From an uncultured Clostridia bacterium (GTDB lineage Bacteria; Bacillota; Clostridia; Christensenellales; Aristaeellaceae), in contig CAKUKE010000005.1 in the NCBI GenBank assembly GCA_934662505.1, positions 65,855 through 129,854 of the forward strand: a DNA stretch of 64,000 nt, read 5' to 3'. The first letter of the stretch is position 1. Every line of letters begins with the position of its first letter. The notes beneath the pieces are model-generated. The model worked only from the letters and a program-made list of their open reading frames with translations, was not told the origin of the DNA and ran no database searches. Below, in pieces: positions 58,954-64,000 of this stretch. The position numbers and the translations under genes are program-made.

Positions 58954-60120
58954 TCAAAACCGGCTGCCCAGCGCCCGCAGGCGCTCCATCGCCTGCGCCA
59001 GACGGGCGTCGTCCACCGTGCAGGCAATGCGGAAGTGCCCCCGTCCCGCCGTGCCGAAAGCGCTGCCAGGCGACACCAGCACATGGGCTTCCTCCAGCGC
59101 CAGCTGCCTGAACGCTCCATCCTCCAGCCCCGTTTTCCCAATGCCCGGAAACAGGTAGAACGTGCCCCGGGGACGGGTCACCGTCAGGTAATCCATTTCC
59201 TGCAGCGCGTCGCAGGCCGCGTATACCCGTCTCCGATACACGGATATATATTCATCCGCAATTTCCTGCCGCAGCCGCAGCGCCCAGATGGCCGCCCGCT
59301 GCGACACGGAGGGCGCCACATAGGTCAGCCCGTCGTTGACCCGCTGGAACGCGCCGATCAGCTCCGGATGGGCGATGATGTACCCCACCCGCCAGCCGGT
59401 CATCAGAAAGTTCTTGGAAAAGCTGTTGAGCGTCACCGTCCGCTCCCGCATGCCGGGCAGGGTGCGCATGGGAATGAACGCGCCGTCATAGAGGTAGCGG
59501 GTGTATATTTCATCCGCCAGCACCAGCAGATCCTGCTCCTGCGCCACCCGCGCCAGCATGGCCAGCGTATCCGCCCCATAGGCTGCGCCGGTGGGGTTGC
59601 AGGGGGTATTGACGATCAGCACCCGGGTACGGGGCGTCACCGCCGCCCGCAGCGCCGCCTCCCGGGGCAGATAGCCGTCCTCCTCCCGGCAGGCCACCTC
59701 CACCGCCCGGCCGCCCGCCAGCTCAATCTGGTTGCGGTAGTCGGCAAAGTAGGGCGCCAGCACGATCACCTCGTCCCCGGGCTCCAGCAGCGCCAGCAGC
59801 GCCTGCGCCATGCCCATGCAGCTGGACGTGGTGACCAGCACCTCCTCCGGGCGGACGGCCTGCTGAAAGTCCTCCTCCCACGCGGCGCATATCCCGTCGA
59901 TCAGCTCCGGGTCGCCCTTGGGATCGCCGTAGTGGGTATAGCCCCGCAGCGCGTCCCGGTACGCCCCCTCGATCACCCGCCGGTCGGTGGTAAAGTCCGT
60001 ATCTCCGATGCTCAGATCGATCACGTCCTCGTACCGGCGCAGCGCCTCGGTATCCAGCGTCAGCCCCCCGCCCGCGGCGCGGAACCGCCGGGCAATGTAT
60101 TTTTCCATCGTACCTGCCAT
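58954..60120 (-). CDS. Class I/II pyridoxal-phosphate aminotransferase
   Basis: The 388-residue enzyme has the fold-type I aminotransferase line: DLSIGDTDF, YTHYGDPKGDPELIDGI, TTSSCMGMAQALLALLEPGDEV, VNTPCNPTGAAY, the PLP-binding Asp/Tyr in LADEIYTRYLY, the Schiff-base Lys in NSFSKNFLMTGWRVGYI, and the carboxylate-binding Arg in GHFRIAC. It resembles aspartate/aromatic-type enzymes; the substrate is not fixed by sequence. ATG 60120 is chosen with GGAGGG 10 bases upstream, overlapping the end of larA; a longer reading from 60144 would begin before that site. It follows larA by 4 bases, so the two act in one pathway. Confidence 0.9.
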   Translation of the reverse strand: MAGTMEKYIARRFRAAGGGLTLDTEALRRYEDVIDLSIGDTDFTTDRRVIEGAYRDALRGYTHYGDPKGDPELIDGICAAWEEDFQQAVRPEEVLVTTSSCMGMAQALLALLEPGDEVIVLAPYFADYRNQIELAGGRAVEVACREEDGYLPREAALRAAVTPRTRVLIVNTPCNPTGAAYGADTLAMLARVAQEQDLLVLADEIYTRYLYDGAFIPMRTLPGMRERTVTLNSFSKNFLMTGWRVGYIIAHPELIGAFQRVNDGLTYVAPSVSQRAAIWALRLRQEIADEYISVYRRRVYAACDALQEMDYLTVTRPRGTFYLFPGIGKTGLEDGAFRQLALEEAHVLVSPGSAFGTAGRGHFRIACTVDDARLAQAMERLRALGSRF

Positions 60121-60124
60121 GGGG

Positions 60125-61402
60125 TCATTTCCCTCCTTCCGCATAGGGCACCACCGTGCCGCCGTTGGGGATCAGATAAAAATCCCGGCCTTCAATGTTT
60201 GCCGCCCGCAGCAGCGCATCCGGGTCGGAAAAGGCGCGGATGCCCATGGGCGCCAGCGTTTCCGCAGGCACGCTGGTCAGCATGAAAATGTTGTACCGCC
60301 GCGCCTGCTCGCAGTTGAGCAGGAAAATGTAGCCCGGCACGGTGAAATGCTCCCGCAGCCGTTTTTCCATGGTGCCGTCCTGCCAGTAACGGATCCAGTC
60401 GAAATACTCCGCCGGCCCGCCCCCGTCCCGCGCCTCAATGGCCAGAATGAGGGTGCCCCCCTCCTTCAGGCCGCTTTCCACGTTGTCAATGGTCTTGGTG
60501 CCCTGATAGAGGGACATGTCCTTGGGGTACCCCCCGCAGCTGGCAATGATGACGTCCGCCTTTTTCGGCACGTTCACCCGGTAGATCCTGTCCACCGCGG
60601 CGCAGGCCGCCTGCCAGGAGGTCAGGTAGTGTCCGGCGTGGATCTCCGCCAGACGCATGTCCGCGTTCATCACCAGATTGACCATGAACAGGTGGGGCAT
60701 GAGCGCCGCCGCCTCGCACATGTCCTCGTTCAGGGGGTTGCCCGCCACCCGGCCGTTGCCGATGCGGGGGTTGCTGCGCAGGCAGACCGGATCCAGCGCG
60801 AAGGCATGGTTATGGCAAATGCTTTCCATGCCGCTGATTCCGGGCAGGATGCTCTTCCGCCCGCCGCCGAACCCGGCCATGACATGGTGGGTGCACGCGC
60901 CCAGACACACCACCTTGTCCGCCCGGGCGGCCAGCGCGTTCACATACACCGGGGTTCCGTGGGGCGTCATCCCCATATACACCAGATCCGGCGCCAGACA
61001 GTCGTGGTTCACCACCCGGACCCGGTCGAATATGCCGTCCGTCACCAGCGTGCGCAGTTCCTTTTCGTCCCCGCCGGCATGGGTGCCGTTGGCCACGATG
61101 ATGACGATATCCTCATCCGGTACGCCGCTTTCGTTCATGTACGCCACCAGATGGGGGATGACCAGATCCTGCCGCATCCAGAACCGGGACATGTCGCTGA
61201 TGACCAGCGCCACCCGGTCGCCCGCCTTCAGCCATGCCCGCAGCGGCGGCATGCCGACGGGCGCGTCCAGCGCCGCCCGCAGCCCGGATGCAATGTCCGG
61301 CATGGGCGGCACGGCGTTGCCCTCCAGCCGGGCGATCAGATGACGCTCGTCCAGATTCATCTGAATCTGTCCGCTTCCGTATGCCAGTGAATAGGTTTTC
61401 AT
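60125..61402 (-). CDS. larA: LarA-like nickel-pincer racemase/epimerase family protein (DUF2088)
   Basis: LarA of Lactobacillus racemises lactate with a nickel-pincer cofactor; many homologues act on other 2-hydroxy acids. The 425-residue protein shows ANGTHAGGDEKELRTLV (catalytic His of the HxxG region), VVNHDC, and the cofactor Lys segment HHVMAGFGGGRKSILPGISGMESI (about residues 170-190), then a C-terminal domain with ASCGGYPKDMSLYQGTKTI. The ATG at 61402 has GGAGG 9 bases upstream. The cofactor genes larB, larC and larE are not here. Because it is paired with an aminotransferase, a 2-hydroxy-acid / 2-oxo-acid / amino-acid route is a better guess than plain lactate racemisation. Confidence 0.85.
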   Translation of the reverse strand: MKTYSLAYGSGQIQMNLDERHLIARLEGNAVPPMPDIASGLRAALDAPVGMPPLRAWLKAGDRVALVISDMSRFWMRQDLVIPHLVAYMNESGVPDEDIVIIVANGTHAGGDEKELRTLVTDGIFDRVRVVNHDCLAPDLVYMGMTPHGTPVYVNALAARADKVVCLGACTHHVMAGFGGGRKSILPGISGMESICHNHAFALDPVCLRSNPRIGNGRVAGNPLNEDMCEAAALMPHLFMVNLVMNADMRLAEIHAGHYLTSWQAACAAVDRIYRVNVPKKADVIIASCGGYPKDMSLYQGTKTIDNVESGLKEGGTLILAIEARDGGGPAEYFDWIRYWQDGTMEKRLREHFTVPGYIFLLNCEQARRYNIFMLTSVPAETLAPMGIRAFSDPDALLRAANIEGRDFYLIPNGGTVVPYAEGGK

Positions 61403-61530
61403 CCCGCATTTCCTCCGTTCCACGCCGTCTTTTCCAGAAGGCGCCGCCGCTTATGCCGTTTAATCTTTTTCTTTTTTCTTTTCTGCGGAGGGGACGCGGC
61501 CTTTCGCGCCGCCGCTGCTTTTGCAGAAAT

Positions 61531-61583
61531 ATGCACATGCTGTGCATAGTCTGCATTATACCACCCTCCGGCGCGGCTGTCTA
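61531..61583 (-). promoter_or_regulatory. Promoter of the larA-aminotransferase operon with a downstream operator-like palindrome
   Basis: TAGACA-17-TATAAT (61555-61583). Just downstream of the likely start point lies ATGCACATGCTGTGCAT (61531-61547), a perfect 7-bp inverted repeat around three bases, well placed for a repressor. The rest of the 61403-61810 gap holds the ribosome binding sites and the MFS promoter. Confidence 0.7.
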
Positions 61584-61673
61584 CAGGCTCCGGCGCAGCG
61601 CAGGGAACACTTTGTGTACCTCCGCTGTATTTGTCCACGTTCCCCTTCCGTTCACCCCTCAAGGTTGTCCGCC

Positions 61674-61702
61674 TTGACTTTGACGGGCAAAGTGTGTATC
61701 AT
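61674..61702 (+). promoter_or_regulatory. Sigma-A promoter of the MFS gene
   Basis: TTGACT-17-TATCAT, about 110 bases before the start. Confidence 0.65.
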
Positions 61703-61810
61703 GTGTACCGATTTACAAACAGCACACCGGCGGCATGACCGATGAAATCGTAAGCGCCGTCCTTCACAACTCCTGCCGTATTCTGTTTTGCAAAAGAAGA
61801 GGTGCATAAA

Positions 61811-63106
61811 ATGATTTCTCCTGACACCGCAGCGACCCGGGACACAAGCAGAAAATCCCGCGCAGCCTACGTGGCGCAATGCGCGGCGGGCTATTTTATC
61901 ACGCTTCTCGTATCGGACGCCTATCTGGCAAAGCTGCTGTCCCACCTTGGGCTGGACGATGCGCTCATCGGGGTCGTTTCCTCCATCAGCGCGCTGTCCT
62001 GTCTGTTTGGACTGGCCGCCATTCCGCTTTTCCGCAGACGGATCAGCGCCAAAAAGACGGTGATCCTGTTTCAGACCCTCAGCGGTTTTTTGTTTCTGTT
62101 CACTTTTCTTCTGCCCTTTCTGCAGGTTCCCAGAGCGGTCACCGTCCTTTCGGTGTTTTTATGCGTGGGCGGAGGGCAGTTTCTGCTGCAGGTCACCTCT
62201 TCCGCCTATTTTGCATGGGCCAACGCCCATGTCGACAGTCAGCACCGGGCACGCTTCTCCGCCGTCAAGGAAATCGTTTCCCTCATCGGCGGCATTGCGT
62301 TCACCACGGGCATGGGGTTTTTGTTTGACCGCATGGAGGCAGCCGGAAACCTGCGGGGTGCTTTTCTCACGATCGCCGGCGTCATGCTGTTTCTGAACGG
62401 ACTGAGCTTTCTGTTTCTGTGCCTCATCGGCGCAAAGCAGACAGGCGGCGATCCGCAGAACACCCGGTCGATCCGGCGGGCGCTTGGCCGGCTGATGAAG
62501 AACCGCAGCTTTCGGAACGTGCTGATCCTCAATGGTCTGTTCACCATGGGCTGCTACCTGACGAACGGTTTTCTGGGCACCTACAAAACGGCGGATCTGG
62601 GGCTGAGTCTGGGCGCCGTCCAGCTGATGAACAACGCGGGAGATGTTCTGCGTCTTTTCCTGTCCATTCCCTTTGGCACGTATTCAGACCGCACCTCCTA
62701 CGCCCGGGGCTACTGTCTGGCGCTGACGCTGGCGGCGCTGAGTTTTCTGGCATGCGGCTTTGCGAGTCCCTCCGCGCTCTGGCTGATGGCGGTGTATACC
62801 GTGCTGTTCCGGGTGAGTCAGGCCGGCATCTCCCAGAACACCCTCAACATGTGCTACAGCTATGTGCCGCAGGAAGATCTCATGAACGCCCTTGTCATCC
62901 GCTCGGCATTGTCCGGCCTGCTTGGCTTTTTATCCTCGCTGGCAGGCAGCCGCATCCTTACGGCGGTGCAGTCGGCAGGCAACACGGTGCTGGGTCTCCC
63001 CATGCACGGTCAGCAGCTTTTGTCGCTTCTGTCCTTTGCTCTGCTTATGGCGGCGCTGGCGTTTGGCCGCTTCGTTGTGGAAAAGCAGCAAATAATCCGG
63101 CAGTAA
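61811..63106 (+). CDS. Major facilitator superfamily transporter
   Basis: The 431-residue protein has about 12 membrane helices. The MFS loop between helices 2 and 3 is seen as GLAAIPLFRRRISAKK, and its counterpart in the second half as LFLSIPFGTYSDRTSYARGYCL (family form GxxxDRxGR). Substrate unknown; sugars, peptides or drugs are possible. The start is ATG 61811 with AAGAGG 8 bases upstream; the GTG at 61802 overlaps that site. It is divergent from the larA operon, so it could carry the compound that operon handles, but no sequence feature proves this. Confidence 0.85.
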   Translation: MISPDTAATRDTSRKSRAAYVAQCAAGYFITLLVSDAYLAKLLSHLGLDDALIGVVSSISALSCLFGLAAIPLFRRRISAKKTVILFQTLSGFLFLFTFLLPFLQVPRAVTVLSVFLCVGGGQFLLQVTSSAYFAWANAHVDSQHRARFSAVKEIVSLIGGIAFTTGMGFLFDRMEAAGNLRGAFLTIAGVMLFLNGLSFLFLCLIGAKQTGGDPQNTRSIRRALGRLMKNRSFRNVLILNGLFTMGCYLTNGFLGTYKTADLGLSLGAVQLMNNAGDVLRLFLSIPFGTYSDRTSYARGYCLALTLAALSFLACGFASPSALWLMAVYTVLFRVSQAGISQNTLNMCYSYVPQEDLMNALVIRSALSGLLGFLSSLAGSRILTAVQSAGNTVLGLPMHGQQLLSLLSFALLMAALAFGRFVVEKQQIIRQ

Positions 63107-63270
63107 CGCTCTGCGCGGCAGGCAGGAAACGCAGACAGCACAAGGGAAAGACGACGAGCACAGCCGCATGGAGCAGCCGTTCCCCTCGCACTATAGAACA
63201 CAACAGGGGGGCAACCCCGCCCGTTCTATATTCGGCTTTTCCCCCTGCTGTCCGAAAAAAGCCGGCGGTG

Positions 63271-63565
63271 TCGTCAATCGTGCGCCGGAGACTGAGCACA
63301 CCGCCGCCGAATAAAACGAGGGCAGCATCGCGAGTCGTCAGTCGCGCGCCGGGCACTGAACACACCACATCAACCCCATGCCCCAGACGCTTCTTGTCCG
63401 TCGTTGATTGTGTGCCGGAGGCTGAGCGCACCGCTGTCGAATAAAACGGGGACAGCATGGCGAGTCGTCAGTCGTGCGCCGGGCGCTGAACACACTACAT
63501 CAACCCCATGCCCCAGACGCTTCTTGTCTGTCGTCGATTGTGTATCGGGCGCTGAGCGCATCCTT
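63271..63565. repeat. 130-bp tandem repeat, two full copies and a partial third
   Basis: Units start at 63271, 63401 and 63531, exactly 130 bases apart. Each begins TCGTCRATYGTG and contains GAATAAAACG, GGCGAGTCGTCAGTCG-like and CATCAACCCCATGCCCCAGA. The two halves of a unit resemble each other (TCGTCAATCG... and TCGTCAGTCG...), so the array grew from a ~65-bp unit. No gene is seen from 63107 to 64000. Confidence 0.85.
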
Positions 63566-63619
63566 TAAAAGTTCTTCTTCCACGTCGCACAGATCGGATG
63601 GTGCTCCCGGGTGCCGGTC

Positions 63620-63816
63620 GTTTTCCCCTGCTTGCAGGGTGGAAATTGCTTTCAACGGCATACCCGAACCACATTGCGACGTTTTCCCTTGCCTGCAGGA
63701 AGGAAATCACGGATCACACGCCCTTTTTACGTTTCTCCTGCTTGCAGGGAGGAAATCCCAGCCTGATGACCGACGACGAGCGGAACCGACGCTTCCCCCT
63801 GGTTGCAGGAAGAAGC
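63620..63816 (+). CRISPR. Degenerate CRISPR-like cluster (four 26-27 base repeats)
   Basis: Repeats at 63620-63646, 63681-63707, 63731-63756 and 63791-63816 share GTTTTCCCCTGC, TTGCAGG and GGAAAT; each folds into a hairpin (CCTGC/GCAGG extended by TTTCC/GGAAA), with some changes compensated. Spacers are 34, 23 and 34 bases and unrelated. Repeat length, central dyad and GTTTTCCCC start recall type I-E repeats, but copies vary more than in live arrays, one spacer is short, the last repeat is part of a terminator, and no cas gene is in the window. A decayed array or a non-CRISPR hairpin family are both possible. Confidence 0.3.
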
Positions 63817-63826
63817 GTCGGTTTTG
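63784..63826 (+). terminator. Terminator hairpin containing the last CRISPR-like repeat
   Basis: AACCGACGCTTC pairs perfectly with GAAGCGTCGGTT around a 16-base loop and is followed by TTGTC. It would end any transcript crossing the repeat cluster from the left. Confidence 0.7.
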
Positions 63827-63895
63827 TCTCATCTGTTGCCATCGCCGCAGACCTTTTCTGCACCGCAAATCCTGCCGCAGAATTTTTGAAACACG

Positions 63896-63924
63896 AAAAA
63901 AGCCGAACGAGTTATCGTTCGGCT
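63896..63924 (-). terminator. Terminator directly behind a tRNA 3' fragment
   Basis: AGCCGAACGA-TAAC-TCGTTCGGCT followed by TTTTTT on the minus strand. It begins right after the CCA of the fragment at 63925-63947, as expected behind a tRNA gene. Confidence 0.85.
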
Positions 63925-63947
63925 TGGTGCGGGAAACAGGACTTGAA
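63925..63947 (-). other. Displaced tRNA 3' end (probably tRNA-Leu), candidate attachment-site scar
   Basis: On the minus strand the sequence reads TTCAAGTCCTG then TTTCCCGCACCA: T-loop, 3' half of the T-stem, acceptor 3' strand and CCA. The bases upstream (GTCTCCGAC) cannot form the T-stem, so the tRNA is not complete. CCCGCACCA at the end fits tRNA-Leu. Integrative elements that target tRNA genes leave exactly such an end, with the original terminator, at their far border. Confidence 0.5.
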
Positions 63948-64000
63948 GTCGGAGACGGCTGTAAATAGTGTGCATTTCTGTATAATCCGGTTTAATTCTA

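Noticed and set aside
63107..63250. Terminator for the MFS gene around GAACACAACAGGGG...CCCCGCCCGTTC
   Set aside because: The arms pair only in part and no T-run follows, so I did not list it.

Overview
The window looks like a chromosomal segment of a GC-rich Firmicute, probably a Clostridia-type anaerobe. Purine-rich ribosome binding sites of the AAGGAGG type stand 6-10 bases before nearly every start, and textbook sigma-A promoters (TTGACA-17-TATAAT) are frequent. There is a yunB-type sporulation gene, a glgC/glgD pair of the Bacillus/Clostridium kind, DUF5711 and DUF3899 proteins, and formate-tetrahydrofolate ligase. No phage structural genes, transposases or cas genes were seen. This placement is an inference; no rRNA or other strong taxonomic marker is present.

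Layout. 1-4.7 kb (minus): the start of fhs, a five-SH3b secreted protein, hemW and a membrane-anchored DUF5711 propeller. 4.7-15.3 kb (minus): a SWIM/SNF2 helicase and a 2437-residue cyclic-beta-glucan-synthase-like enzyme. 15.4-21.9 kb (plus): the glycogen operon glgB-glgC-glgD-glgA. 21.9-25.1 kb: a small novel gene with a decayed duplicate, an NCS2 purine permease and an HExxH protein. 25.3-35.8 kb (minus): oppA-oppB-oppC-oppD-oppF-DUF3899, an oligopeptide ABC importer in which OppA, OppC, OppD and OppF are much larger than their families. 35.8-40.8 kb: an AT-rich stretch with DnaA-box-like sites, an unknown membrane protein, tRNA-Thr(GGT) flanked by tandem repeats, and a Cys-rich secreted repeat protein interrupted by an in-frame TAG. 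40.8-48.6 kb: mreB, a formate/nitrite channel, a ZIP transporter, DUF368, repeat arrays, a low-molecular-weight phosphatase and typA. 48.8-55.8 kb: two unknown secreted proteins, a class A penicillin-binding protein with a repeat tail, and yunB. 55.9-63.1 kb: azlCD, part of an amino-acid ABC importer, a larA-like gene with an aminotransferase, and an MFS transporter. 63.1-64 kb: tandem repeats, a CRISPR-like cluster and a displaced tRNA 3' end with its terminator.

How the parts fit. The glg operon makes glycogen from glucose-1-phosphate, and the divergent giant glucan synthase shares its upstream region. Peptide uptake (Opp), amino-acid uptake, branched-chain export (AzlCD) and an aminotransferase point to amino-acid metabolism. 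fhs and the FocA-type channel both handle formate. MreB, the penicillin-binding protein, DUF368 and the SH3b protein serve the cell envelope.

The most unusual items are the expanded Opp importer, the in-frame TAG in a window where none of the 35 complete genes I checked ends in TAG, a set of intergenic tandem repeats with periods of 42, 61, about 91, 130 and 137 bp, two degenerate CRISPR-like clusters, and a possible attachment-site scar at the right edge.
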